In this document: piece after piece, positions 47,659 through 56,007 of the stretch
How the letters are laid out: the number at the start of each line of letters is the position of its first letter
Position numbering within the stretch: the first letter of the stretch is position 1
Source: Phreatobacter cathodiphilus
Lineage (GTDB): Bacteria > Pseudomonadota > Alphaproteobacteria > Rhizobiales > Phreatobacteraceae
DNA: 64,000 bases
NCBI RefSeq assembly: GCF_003008515.1
Contig: NZ_CP027668.1
Location: 1,666,001-1,730,000, forward strand
Reading direction: 5' to 3'
The notes under the pieces: model-generated
What the model was told of the DNA's origin: nothing
Databases searched by the model: none
What the model saw: the letters and a program-made list of their open reading frames with translations, nothing else
Translations under genes and position numbers: made by a program

Positions 47659-49224
47659 ATGACCAAGACGCCTGCTCTGTCCCGCCGCACGATCCTGAAG
47701 GCGTCCGGCCTCGCCGTTGTGGCGTCATCGCTCGGCCGCGCAGAGGCGATCGCCCAGGCCGGCGGGCGCCGCGTCACGGTGGCCATGCCGGTCAGCCCGC
47801 GCGTCCTCGAACCCGTACGAGAGGTCTCGAACGTCCTCTTCCGCACCGCCTACAACATCTTCGACACGCTGATCACCGTCGACTACCGCGACGGCGCCAG
47901 GCTGAAGCCGGGCCTCGCCACGGCCTGGCGGCGGACCGAACCGCGCGTGCTCGAACTCGACCTGCGCGACGGCGTGCGCTTCCACAACGGCGACGTTCTC
48001 ACCGCAGAGGATGTGGCTTTCACCTTCGGGCCGGAACGCGTTGCTGACGCAAAGGCACCGGGACATGCCCTGAGCCGCCCCTTCCTCGGCACGATCGAGC
48101 GCGTCGAGGCGATCGGGCAGCGCCAGGTGCGTGTCGTCACCCGCGCCCCCGATCCGCTGATCGAACAGCGTCTCGCCGGCTGGGCCGGGCAGATCGTCTC
48201 CAAGCGCGCCTTCCTCGCCGCTCCCGCCTTCGAGGCCTGGGAGAAGGCGCCGGTGGGCACCGGCCCCTTCGCCGTCGCCGAGTTCAAGGTCGACCAGCAC
48301 CTGCTCCTCAAGGCGCACGACGCCTACTGGGGCGGCGCGCCGACGGTGCGGGAGGTGCTCTTCCGCGTGGTGCCGGAACTGGCGAGCCGGCTCAACGCCC
48401 TCTCCACCGGCGAGGCGGACATCATCACCGAACTGTCACCCGACCATTTCCGCAGCGTCGAGGCCATGTCCGGCTGCGAGATCGCCGGCGGGCCGATCCA
48501 GAACATCCGCGTCCTCGCCTACGACAAGCACCACCCGGTTCTCGCCGACGTCCGGATCCGGCAGGCCCTCGGCCTTGCCATAGACCGCAAGGCCATCGTC
48601 GACGCCCTCTACGGCGGCCGCACCACGGTCCCGCCCGGCCACCAGAACCCGACCTATGGCGATCTCTACATGCCGGACTATCCTGCCCCCGGCTTCGATC
48701 CCGACAAGGCCCGCGCCCTCGTCAAGGCGGCGGGCTATGCCGGCCAGCCCATCCCCTACCGCATCCTGCCCAACTACTACACGCTGCAACTGCAGACGGC
48801 GCAGATCCTCGTCGAGATGTGGCGGAACGTCGGACTCAGCATCGACCTCCAAGTGCGCGAGAATGTCGGCGCCGTGGTCAACCCGCCGGAGGGGCGCGGC
48901 ATCCGCGACTGGTCCAACACCATCTTCTGGAACGACCCCGCCGGCGTGCTGGTGCGCCTCTTCGGCCCCAACGGACCGACCCAGCGCGTCTACAAGGAAT
49001 GGTCCAACGCCGAGTTCAACGAAAAGGCGGCGGTGCTCGCCTCCAGCCTTAATACCGCCGAGCGCAAGGCCGCCTTCCGCCGCATGCTGGAGATCTTCGA
49101 CACCGAGGACCCCGCAGGCACCGTTCTGCACGATCTCACCATGTTCTACGGCAAGCGGAAGGACGTGCCCTGGCACCCCTATCCGATCGAGTACATGGAC
49201 TTCCGCGCAGCGAACATGGGCTGA
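47659..49224 (+). CDS. Peptide/nickel-type ABC substrate-binding protein (family 5), second copy
   Basis: A 521-residue exported binding protein with a clear twin-arginine leader (LSRRTILKASGLAVVASS). Family-5 segments are LELDLRDGVRFHNGDVLTAE, RQALGLAIDRKAIVDALYGG and RKAAFRRMLEIFDTEDPAGT. It is a diverged paralogue of the preceding protein: both share DWSN-like segments (IRDWSNTIFWNDP here, VRDWSNSAPFNDP there). It ends 6 bases before the ATPase gene. Two binding proteins for one permease suggests two related ligands. Ligand unknown. Confidence 0.92.
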   Translation: MTKTPALSRRTILKASGLAVVASSLGRAEAIAQAGGRRVTVAMPVSPRVLEPVREVSNVLFRTAYNIFDTLITVDYRDGARLKPGLATAWRRTEPRVLELDLRDGVRFHNGDVLTAEDVAFTFGPERVADAKAPGHALSRPFLGTIERVEAIGQRQVRVVTRAPDPLIEQRLAGWAGQIVSKRAFLAAPAFEAWEKAPVGTGPFAVAEFKVDQHLLLKAHDAYWGGAPTVREVLFRVVPELASRLNALSTGEADIITELSPDHFRSVEAMSGCEIAGGPIQNIRVLAYDKHHPVLADVRIRQALGLAIDRKAIVDALYGGRTTVPPGHQNPTYGDLYMPDYPAPGFDPDKARALVKAAGYAGQPIPYRILPNYYTLQLQTAQILVEMWRNVGLSIDLQVRENVGAVVNPPEGRGIRDWSNTIFWNDPAGVLVRLFGPNGPTQRVYKEWSNAEFNEKAAVLASSLNTAERKAAFRRMLEIFDTEDPAGTVLHDLTMFYGKRKDVPWHPYPIEYMDFRAANMG

Positions 49225-49230
49225 CGCGGC

Positions 49231-50277
49231 ATGGCATCCTCTGCCCCCATTCCCGCCGGCCCGCTGGTCCAGCTCGCCGACCTCCGGGTGAGTTTCGCCG
49301 GCGTTCCCGCCCTGCGCGGCATCGACCTGACGGTCGGCCGCGGCGAGGCCGTCGGCCTCGTCGGCGAATCCGGCTCCGGCAAGTCCGTCACCTGGCTCGC
49401 CGCGCTCGGCCTGCTGCCGGCCAAGGCGAGCGTCGGCGGCAGCGCCCGGCTGGAGGGACGGGAACTCGTCGGCGCGCCAGCCTCCGTGCTCGATACGGTG
49501 CGCGGCGGTCGCATCGCCATGATCTTCCAGGACCCGGCGAGCGCCCTCAATCCGGTACTCAAGGTCGGCCGCCAGATCGCCGAGGCGCTGGCCCTGCACA
49601 CCGATCTCTCCGGCGCGGCGCTGAGGGCGGAGGCGAAGCGCCTGCTCGACCTCGTCGGCATCCCCGATGCCGGCCGTCGGCTCGACGCCTATCCCCACGA
49701 ATTCTCGGGCGGCCAGAACCAGCGCGTGATGATCGCCATGGCGCTGGCCGGTCGCCCGGACCTGCTCGTCGCCGACGAGCCGACCACAGCCCTCGACGTC
49801 ACCATCCAGGCGCAGATTCTCGACCTGTTGCGCTCCGTGCGGCGCGAATTCTCCATGGCCCTCGTGCTCATCAGCCACGACCTCGGCGTCATCGCCGAGA
49901 CCTGCGACCGCGTCGCGGTCATGTATGCCGGCCGCATCGTCGAGGAGGCCGCTGCCGACAGGCTGTTCGAGGCGGCGCGCCATCCCTATTCGCGCGGCCT
50001 CATCGGCTCGCTTCCCCCCCTCTCGGGCCCGCGCCGGCGGCTGACCTCCATCCCCGGCATCGTGCCCGATCCACGGCACCTGCCCACCGGCTGCGCCTTC
50101 GCGCCGCGCTGCGCCCTGGCGCTGCGCTCCTGCGCAGAGGCCGACCCCGCGCTTGGTGCCGTGGCGCCGGGCCATCGCGTCGCCTGCCTCAGGGCGGATG
50201 CGGCGGCCGCAACCCTGCCGCCGGCGCCGGCGCTTCCCGTCGGCCTGCCGGCCGGCATCGAGGTCCAGCCCGCATGA
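49231..50277 (+). CDS. Peptide-type ABC transporter ATP-binding protein (OppD/DppD type)
   Basis: A 348-residue ATPase. Walker A is [13 protein letters not shown], the signature is [15 protein letters not shown], Walker B is [12 protein letters not shown] and the H-loop is [11 protein letters not shown]. The C-terminal oligopeptide-transporter domain has [15 protein letters not shown], a Cys-rich segment that binds a 4Fe-4S cluster in relatives. Its stop overlaps the next ATPase gene by 4 bases. It pairs with that ATPase on the two permeases. Confidence 0.94.
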   Translation: MASSAPIPAGPLVQLADLRVSFAGVPALRGIDLTVGRGEAVGLVGESGSGKSVTWLAALGLLPAKASVGGSARLEGRELVGAPASVLDTVRGGRIAMIFQDPASALNPVLKVGRQIAEALALHTDLSGAALRAEAKRLLDLVGIPDAGRRLDAYPHEFSGGQNQRVMIAMALAGRPDLLVADEPTTALDVTIQAQILDLLRSVRREFSMALVLISHDLGVIAETCDRVAVMYAGRIVEEAAADRLFEAARHPYSRGLIGSLPPLSGPRRRLTSIPGIVPDPRHLPTGCAFAPRCALALRSCAEADPALGAVAPGHRVACLRADAAAATLPPAPALPVGLPAGIEVQPA

Positions 50278-51260
50278 TCCCCTCCCTCGTGACTGCGAAG
50301 TCCCTGTCGCGGACCTACCAGATGCGGCGCGGTCTGTTCGGCGCCGGGGTGGACGTCCGCGCCGTGGACGGGGTCAGCCTGCGCATCGCCGCCGGCGAGA
50401 CACTCGGCATCGTCGGTGAATCCGGCTCGGGCAAGTCGACCCTCGGCCGGATGGTGCTCGGCCTCGAACGGCCGGACGAAGGCACCGTCACTTTCGACGG
50501 AGAGCCCATGCCGGCCTCCTTCACCAGAGAATGGCGCCGCTCGCGGGCCCGCATGCAGATGATCTACCAGGATCCGCTCGGCGCCCTCGACCGGCGGCTG
50601 ACCGTGCTCGACCAGGTGCGCGAGCCGCTCGACATCCATGGCCGCGGCGTCCGCGAGGCGCGCGCGGGCGAGGCTCTCGCCATGCTCTCGCGCGTCGGCC
50701 TCTCCTCCCACCTCGCCGGCCGCTATCCGCACGAGCTCTCCGGCGGCCAGCGCCAGCGCGTCGTCCTCGCCCGGGCGCTGATGACCGCGCCTGAGTTCCT
50801 CGTCTGCGACGAGCCGGTGTCGGCCCTCGACGTCTCCATCCAGGCCCAGGTGGTCAACCTCCTCGTCGACCTGCAGGAGGAATTCCGCCTCGCCATGCTC
50901 TTCATCAGCCACGACCTCCGGGTCGTCAGGCAGATCAGCCGACGCGTCGCCGTCATGTATCTCGGCCGCTTCGTCGAGGAGGGCGATGCCGACGACCTCT
51001 TCGCCGCGCCCCGCCATCCCTACACCCGCGCCCTCGTCTCCGCCGCACCGGCGCCGGGGGCGAAGAGCGAGCGGATCGTGCTGACGGGGGAGCCGCCCAA
51101 TCCCGCCCAGCGCCCGCCCGGCTGTGCCTTTCATCCGCGCTGCCCCCTCGCGGTCGACCGTTGCCGCAGCGAGAGCCCCGTGCTGCGGACACTGGACGGC
51201 GGGCGGCGCGTCGCCTGCCACCTCGTCGAAGGCGCCCACCAGACCCGCGAGGCCGCCTGA
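50274..51260 (+). CDS. Peptide-type ABC transporter ATP-binding protein (OppF/DppF type)
   Basis: A 328-residue ATPase. Walker A is [16 protein letters not shown], the signature is LSGGQRQRVVLARAL, Walker B is FLVCDEPVSALD and the H-loop is FISHDLRVVRQ. The C-terminal domain has GCAFHPRCPLAVDRC. It begins in an ATGA overlap with the OppD-type gene and ends in a TGATG junction with the first permease, so all are tightly coupled. Confidence 0.94.
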   Translation: MIPSLVTAKSLSRTYQMRRGLFGAGVDVRAVDGVSLRIAAGETLGIVGESGSGKSTLGRMVLGLERPDEGTVTFDGEPMPASFTREWRRSRARMQMIYQDPLGALDRRLTVLDQVREPLDIHGRGVREARAGEALAMLSRVGLSSHLAGRYPHELSGGQRQRVVLARALMTAPEFLVCDEPVSALDVSIQAQVVNLLVDLQEEFRLAMLFISHDLRVVRQISRRVAVMYLGRFVEEGDADDLFAAPRHPYTRALVSAAPAPGAKSERIVLTGEPPNPAQRPPGCAFHPRCPLAVDRCRSESPVLRTLDGGRRVACHLVEGAHQTREAA

Positions 51261-52195
51261 TGCTGCGCTTCTTCGCCCTGCGCCTGCTCAGGGCCTTCGT
51301 CACCATCGCGCTGGTGGTCACCTTCGCCTTCGTCGTGCTGCGCCTCTCCGGCGACCCTGCCCTGATCATCCTGGGGCCGGAATCGGCGCCCGAGGCCATC
51401 GCCGCCTTCCGCAAGGCCTGGGGCGTCGACGAGCCGCTCTGGCAGCAATATTTCAGCTATTTCGCCGCCATCGCCCAGGGTGAACTCGGCCGCTCCATGC
51501 GCGACGGGCGCGCCGCCATCGAGCTCGTCGCCGAGCGCATCCCCGCCACCCTCGCGCTGACCCTCCCCGCCCTCGCCCTCAAGATCGGCATCGGCATCCC
51601 CGCCGGCATCTTCGCCGCCCTCCGCCGCGGCAGCCTCGCCGACCGGCTGGTCATGCTGCTCTCGGTCGCCGGCTTCACCGTGCCGAGTTTCGTCCTCGGA
51701 CTGGTGCTCGTCCTCGTCTTCGCCGTCCAGCTCGGCTGGCTGCCTTCAGGAGGCCAGGACAGCTGGCGCCACGCCATCCTGCCCATCGTCACTCTCGGCA
51801 TCGGCGGTGCGGCGGTCCTCGCCCGATTCACCCGCAGCGCCATGCTGGAGGTGCTCGGCCAGCCCTATGTGCGGACCGCGAGCGCCAAGGGCGTGCCGTG
51901 GCGGCGGGTCGTCATCGGCCATGCCCTGCCCAACGCCACCATCCCCACCGTCACCATCATCGGCTTCATGGTCGGTTCGCTGATCGCCGGCGCCGTGGTG
52001 GTCGAGAGCGTCTTCTCCTGGCCGGGCGTCGGCCGCCTGCTGGTCGTCGCGGTGTCGAACCGGGACCTCGCCGTGGTCCAATGCATCCTGCTGCTGGTCG
52101 CCGCCACCATGGTCGTCTCCAACCTGGTGGTCGACCTCCTCTACGGCTTCCTCGATCCGCGCCTGCGCCAGTCGGGCGCGCGGAGCGCCTCATGA
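51260..52195 (+). CDS. Peptide-type ABC transporter permease (OppB/DppB type)
   Basis: A 311-residue permease with six membrane segments. The first helix starts at the N-terminus (FALRLLRAFVTIALVVTFAF). The ATPase-contact EAA loop is RTASAKGVPWRRVVIGHALPN. The typical C-terminal FLDPRLR is followed by a short serine-rich end. It overlaps its neighbours by 1 base upstream and 4 bases downstream. It forms a heterodimer with the OppC-type protein. Confidence 0.94.
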   Translation: MLRFFALRLLRAFVTIALVVTFAFVVLRLSGDPALIILGPESAPEAIAAFRKAWGVDEPLWQQYFSYFAAIAQGELGRSMRDGRAAIELVAERIPATLALTLPALALKIGIGIPAGIFAALRRGSLADRLVMLLSVAGFTVPSFVLGLVLVLVFAVQLGWLPSGGQDSWRHAILPIVTLGIGGAAVLARFTRSAMLEVLGQPYVRTASAKGVPWRRVVIGHALPNATIPTVTIIGFMVGSLIAGAVVVESVFSWPGVGRLLVVAVSNRDLAVVQCILLLVAATMVVSNLVVDLLYGFLDPRLRQSGARSAS

Positions 52196-53058
52196 CCGAC
52201 CAGACCCTCGCCGCCGCCCCGCCGCGCAGCGGCCTGACGCGGGCGCCAGGCGGCATCCCGCCCCTCGTCTGGCTCGCGATCGCCTGGCTCGTCGGCATGA
52301 TCGCCGTGGCACTGCTGGCGGACCTCATCAGCCCCTATTCCTACACCGCGCCGAACCTGCGCAACCGCCTCGTGGCGCCCGGCCACTCCCTGCACTGGCT
52401 CGGGACGGACGAGCTCGGCCGCGACGTGCTCTCGCGCCTCATCGTCTCCATCCGCATCTCGCTGCTGATCGCCTTCGGCGCCAGCATCATGTCGGCGGTG
52501 ATCGGCACGACGCTCGGCTTCCTCGCTGCCTATTTCCGCGGGTTCGTCGAACAGGTCGTGCTCATGCTTGCCGATTTCCAGGCCAGCATGCCCTTCCTCA
52601 TCATGGCGCTCGCCGTGCTCGCGTTCTTCGGTTCGTCACTGCCGCTGCTCATCGGCCTGATGGGTCTCTTCGGCTGGGAGCGCTATGCCCGCATCGCCCG
52701 CGGCCTCGCCATTTCCGCCAGTGCGCAGGGCTATGCCTCGGCCGTGACGCAGCTCGGCGCGGCGCCGACGCGGGTCTACCTGAAGCACATCCTCCCCAAC
52801 ATCGCCTCGACGCTGATCGTCTCCATGACCCTGGTCTTTCCGGAGGTGATCCTGCTCGAAAGCGGCCTCTCCTTCCTCGGCCTCGGCGTGCAGCCGCCGA
52901 TGACCAGCCTCGGCAACATGGTCGGCTACGGGCGCGAATACATCACCCGCGCCCCCTGGATCATGCTGGCGCCGGCCACGACCATCGTGCTCACCACGCT
53001 CGCCGTCTCCATCCTCGGCGACTGGCTGCGCGACCGGCTCGATCCGACCCTGCGCTAG
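52192..53058 (+). CDS. Peptide-type ABC transporter permease (OppC/DppC type)
   Basis: A 288-residue permease with six membrane segments and the family features HWLGTDELGRDVLSRLI, the EAA loop YASAVTQLGAAPTRVYLKHI and LLESGLSFLGLGVQPP. It ends GDWLRDRLDPTLR, as is normal. The ATG overlaps the OppB-type stop by 4 bases. It is the last permease gene of the cluster; a 73-base gap with a possible regulator site separates it from the exported metallo-hydrolase. Confidence 0.94.
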   Translation: MTDQTLAAAPPRSGLTRAPGGIPPLVWLAIAWLVGMIAVALLADLISPYSYTAPNLRNRLVAPGHSLHWLGTDELGRDVLSRLIVSIRISLLIAFGASIMSAVIGTTLGFLAAYFRGFVEQVVLMLADFQASMPFLIMALAVLAFFGSSLPLLIGLMGLFGWERYARIARGLAISASAQGYASAVTQLGAAPTRVYLKHILPNIASTLIVSMTLVFPEVILLESGLSFLGLGVQPPMTSLGNMVGYGREYITRAPWIMLAPATTIVLTTLAVSILGDWLRDRLDPTLR

Positions 53059-53070
53059 GACACCGCACAT

Positions 53071-53086
53071 ATTTCCATATGCGAAT
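53071..53086. promoter_or_regulatory. ATTT-N8-GAAT repeat, candidate SoxR/SqrR-type operator
   Basis: The 16 bases ATTTCCATATGCGAAT (53071-53086) match the ATTC-N8-GAAT form recognised by persulfide-sensing ArsR repressors of the SqrR/BigR group, with one mismatch. The site is 45 bases upstream of the metallo-hydrolase ATG, in an AT-richer patch. It may be the operator for the sox-cluster SoxR. Function is inferred. Confidence 0.4.
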
Positions 53087-53131
53087 GCATGGTCGATCCG
53101 CTAGCCTGTGGCAAAACCACGGGAGGACGCC

Positions 53132-54040
53132 ATGCAGCTCACACGACGCACCCTGATCGCCGCCTCGGCCGCCGTCGCGGCGGCCGGTCCGTCCCGTGCG
53201 CAGGTGGCGAGCGCGCGGCTCGGCGCGTCGGAGCTCGCCGTGCTCACCGACGGCACCATCACCCTGCCCGGCAGCATGCTGGCGCGCGACGCCCCGCGCG
53301 AGGAGGTCAACGGCCTGCTGACGGCGGCGGGCCTGCCGACGGAAGAGGTGACCAACGCCCTCAACGTCCCGGTGCTGCGGACCGGCGAGGACCTCGTCAT
53401 GTTCGACACGGGAGCCGGACGCAACTTCCTGCCGACCACCGGCCGCCTGCCCGACTCCATGGAGCGCGCCGGCATGGACCCCGCCAGGGTCAAGCACGTG
53501 CTCTTCACCCACGCTCACCCGGACCACCTGTGGGGCGCGCTCGACGAGTTCGACACCCCGGCCTGTCCGAACGCGACCTATCACATCGCCCAGGCGGAAT
53601 GGGACTTCTGGTTCGACCCCGGGGTCTACGGGCGCCTGCCGGAGGACCGCCACGCGTTCGCCGCCGGCGCACAGCGGGTGCTCAAGGCGCTGGAGCCGCA
53701 GCTCAAGCGCTTCAAACCCGGCGACGAGGTGGTCCCCGGCATCGCCGCCGTCGACACGAAGGGCCATACGCCCGGTCATGTCTCCTTCGAGGTGAGGCTC
53801 GGCGGCGACCCCTTCGTGGTTGTGGGCGACGCCTTCACCCATCCCGTCCTCTCCTTCGCCCGGCCGGACTGGAGCACCGGGTTCGACCAGGACGGCACCA
53901 CGGCCGCCACCAGCCGCCGGCGGCTGCTCGGCAAGCTCGCCTCGGAGAAACTGGCCTTCGCGGCCTATCATCTGCCGCGCGGCGGGCTCGGCCGGGTCGA
54001 GACGAGCGGCACCGCCTTCCGCTTCCTGCCGGCGGCCTGA
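53132..54040 (+). CDS. Exported metallo-beta-lactamase-fold hydrolase
   Basis: A 302-residue MBL-fold protein with a twin-arginine-like leader (LTRRTLIAASAAVAAAG, cleavage near residue 23). Metal ligands are H127, H129, D131 and H132 in THAHPDHLWG, a further His in KGHTPGHVSFEV, and Asp in VVGDAFTHP. A GGGAGGA ribosome site precedes the ATG; a GTG at 53108 would give a non-leader extension. It lies between the peptide-type transporter and the sox cluster and is convergent with the sulfur permease gene. SoxH of Paracoccus sox operons is an exported protein of the same fold, so a sulfur-related role is possible but not shown. Confidence 0.85.
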   Translation: MQLTRRTLIAASAAVAAAGPSRAQVASARLGASELAVLTDGTITLPGSMLARDAPREEVNGLLTAAGLPTEEVTNALNVPVLRTGEDLVMFDTGAGRNFLPTTGRLPDSMERAGMDPARVKHVLFTHAHPDHLWGALDEFDTPACPNATYHIAQAEWDFWFDPGVYGRLPEDRHAFAAGAQRVLKALEPQLKRFKPGDEVVPGIAAVDTKGHTPGHVSFEVRLGGDPFVVVGDAFTHPVLSFARPDWSTGFDQDGTTAATSRRRLLGKLASEKLAFAAYHLPRGGLGRVETSGTAFRFLPAA

Positions 54041-54044
54041 CGCC

Positions 54045-55154
54045 TCACTCGGCGGGCGAGCGCTGCCCGTCGCCGCGGCGGGTCAGCGCCCGCAGCCATT
54101 CCAGGGGCGAGCCCTCCAGCAGGATCGCGATGCCGATCCGCGCACCCACCACCATGCCGGCCACCGCCACCGGCCAGGAGACGGCGAGGAGCGAACCGGC
54201 GGTGAGCCCCTGTCCGATGGTACAGCCGCCGGCGAGAACCCCGCCGGCCCCCATCAGGGCCGCCCCGGCGAGGTGGCGGCGCATCTCGCGCTGGTCGTCG
54301 AAGGCCTCCCAGCGGAATTCGCGCGCCAGGAAGGCCGCGGCCGCCGCGCCCGCAACCACCCCGAAGACGCTCATGACTCCGAAATCGAGCAGCATTCCCT
54401 CCCCCGTCGCCAGCGCGAAGAAAGCCCTGGCCACCGGCGCGACGAAGGTCAGGCTCTGCACGCGGATCTCGCTGGCGAAGGGGTCGGCCAGCGGGCCGGT
54501 CACCGCCCAGCCGACGACGACGCCGAGACCGAGGACGACGGCGGCGGTGAGGAGGCGCGGCGACCGGCGCAGACGCTGATCGCGCAGCGCCACCGCGAGG
54601 AGGAGGACCGCGACCAGCGGGCCGGCGAGATGGCGCGCGAACGGGCCCAGCCAAAGGGCCAGCAGATCGGGATAGGCGCCGGTGGTTCCCGCCGGAAGGG
54701 AGAGCGCCACCGCCTCTACCGTGTCGATGCGCACGCCCGCCAGGACCCCGCGCAGCACAGCATAGGCGAAGACCGCGAAGACCAGCAGCGTCACCAGGCT
54801 GCGCAGATCGCCGGTGCCGAGCCGCACCAGCGAGCCGAAGGCGCAGGTGCCGACCAACGCCATGCCGAGGCCGAAGAGGATCGCGCCGACGAGCGTGCCG
54901 GCCAGCGCGATGCGGGCGGGCACATAGGTCGTGGTGCCGAGGTCGAAGCCGAAGACGGCGACGAGGGCCTGGGCGCCGAGGATCGCCAGGGCGAGCGACA
55001 GGCCGAAGGCCTTCAGACGGCGCCAGTTGCCGCCGACCAGCGCGTCCTCCACCGCGCCGAAGGTGCACAGCCGCGCCCTCTGCACCGTGAATCCGCAGGC
55101 AAAACCCACGGCGAGCCCGATCAGCCCGACGGTGATGGCCGTAAGCCCCTGCAT
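54045..55154 (-). CDS. YeeE/YedE-family sulfur-compound permease (SoxT-like)
   Basis: A 369-residue membrane protein with about nine hydrophobic segments and two sulf_transp repeats. Each repeat carries conserved Cys/Gly-rich signatures: FACGFTVQRARLCTFGAV and LGMALVGTCAFGSLVRLGTG in the first, LMGAGGVLAGGCTIGQGLTA in the second. Relatives take up thiosulfate or move sulfur atoms across the membrane, and members next to sox genes are called SoxT. It follows soxR by 40 bases and is the last gene of the leftward soxA-X-S-R unit. Confidence 0.9.
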   Translation of the reverse strand: MQGLTAITVGLIGLAVGFACGFTVQRARLCTFGAVEDALVGGNWRRLKAFGLSLALAILGAQALVAVFGFDLGTTTYVPARIALAGTLVGAILFGLGMALVGTCAFGSLVRLGTGDLRSLVTLLVFAVFAYAVLRGVLAGVRIDTVEAVALSLPAGTTGAYPDLLALWLGPFARHLAGPLVAVLLLAVALRDQRLRRSPRLLTAAVVLGLGVVVGWAVTGPLADPFASEIRVQSLTFVAPVARAFFALATGEGMLLDFGVMSVFGVVAGAAAAAFLAREFRWEAFDDQREMRRHLAGAALMGAGGVLAGGCTIGQGLTAGSLLAVSWPVAVAGMVVGARIGIAILLEGSPLEWLRALTRRGDGQRSPAE

Positions 55155-55194
55155 CCGTCCTCCCTCGGGGAGCGGCGGAGCGCTCCCTCGGTCT

Positions 55195-55596
55195 TCAAGC
55201 GCCCGGTGTTCCGGGTCGGCACAGGGCGGCCGTCGGGCCGCCGCTGCAGAAGATATCGTACACGACGCGGATGACCTGCCGGACATTGTCGTTGGCGAGG
55301 CTGTAATAGATCGTGGTCCCGTCGCGGCGGGTGGTGACGAAGCCGTCGAAGCGCAGGCGCGCCAGTTGCTGGGAGACCGTCGGCTGACGCAGCGAGAGGA
55401 TCGTCTCCAGTTCGCCCACCGAGCGCTCCTTCTCGGCGATCAGGCACAGCAGCAGCAGCCGGCTCTCGTGGGCCAGCGCCTTGAGGAAATCGCTGGCGTC
55501 CCGGGCATTGCGCATGAGCTGCTCGAGCTCGACGGAGTACTCCTCCCCGTCGCGCAGCGCGTCCTCGATCGACTTGGGAACGATCGTCTCTGTCAT
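55195..55596 (-). CDS. soxR: ArsR-family regulator SoxR
   Basis: A 133-residue ArsR-type winged-helix repressor. DNA-recognition residues lie in LSLRQPTVSQQLARLRFDG. Two cysteines, C51 (LLLLC) and C117 (YDIFC), are 66 residues apart, the same spacing as the persulfide-sensing pair in SqrR (C41/C107) and in SoxR of Paracoccus. An extra Cys lies at 126. It should repress sox genes until reactive sulfur links the cysteines. Its ATG overlaps the soxS stop by 4 bases. It is unrelated to the redox-sensing MerR-family SoxR. Confidence 0.9.
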   Translation of the reverse strand: MTETIVPKSIEDALRDGEEYSVELEQLMRNARDASDFLKALAHESRLLLLCLIAEKERSVGELETILSLRQPTVSQQLARLRFDGFVTTRRDGTTIYYSLANDNVRQVIRVVYDIFCSGGPTAALCRPGTPGA

Positions 55597-55997
55597 CCTG
55601 GTCTTCCCTGCGGCGGCTTCGGCGCTTCCGCCGGGCCCGACCGTTCGCGATGATCGCGAACCATCTTCGTCAACAAGCCCCAGAAGGTCGACGCGTCAAT
55701 GTAGCCGATCAAACGTCCGATCTCGCGTCCCTCGTCGACGAGGACGAAGGTCGGCGAGTAATGGACCGGCATGGCGAGGCCCAGCCCCTGGGGCTGGCCC
55801 CTGTCGATGTTGATGCGCCGGAGGGGGGCGAGGCGCCCCTCCTCCGAGGCCTGGTAGGCCGGCGCCACCTCACGGGTCCAGCGCAGGCACCAGGGACAGC
55901 CGGACCGCTCGAACATCAGCAGCTCCAGGGCCGCCGCGGGCTGGCTGGGCGCCAGACCGAGACATGCGAGCAGCACCAGCCGTCGGATCAGGCGCAT
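55593..55997 (-). CDS. soxS: Periplasmic thioredoxin-like protein SoxS
   Basis: A 134-residue thioredoxin-fold protein with a signal peptide (about residues 1-23, ending AAA) and the active site C34-P-W-C37 in RSGCPWCLRW. A cis-proline region shows in HYSPTFVLVDEGREIGRLIGY, seen as SPTFVLVDEG. In Paracoccus SoxS reactivates the carrier SoxYZ by reducing its SoxY cysteine. It lies between soxX (10 bases) and soxR (4-base overlap). Its electron donor SoxV/SoxW is not encoded in the window. Confidence 0.9.
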   Translation of the reverse strand: MRLIRRLVLLACLGLAPSQPAAALELLMFERSGCPWCLRWTREVAPAYQASEEGRLAPLRRINIDRGQPQGLGLAMPVHYSPTFVLVDEGREIGRLIGYIDASTFWGLLTKMVRDHRERSGPAEAPKPPQGRPG

Positions 55998-56007
55998 GGG
56001 CTGGCTC

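Noticed and set aside
53108-53131. GTG start extending the metallo-hydrolase by eight residues
   Set aside because: The ATG at 53132 has a good ribosome site at the right distance and gives a clean twin-arginine leader.
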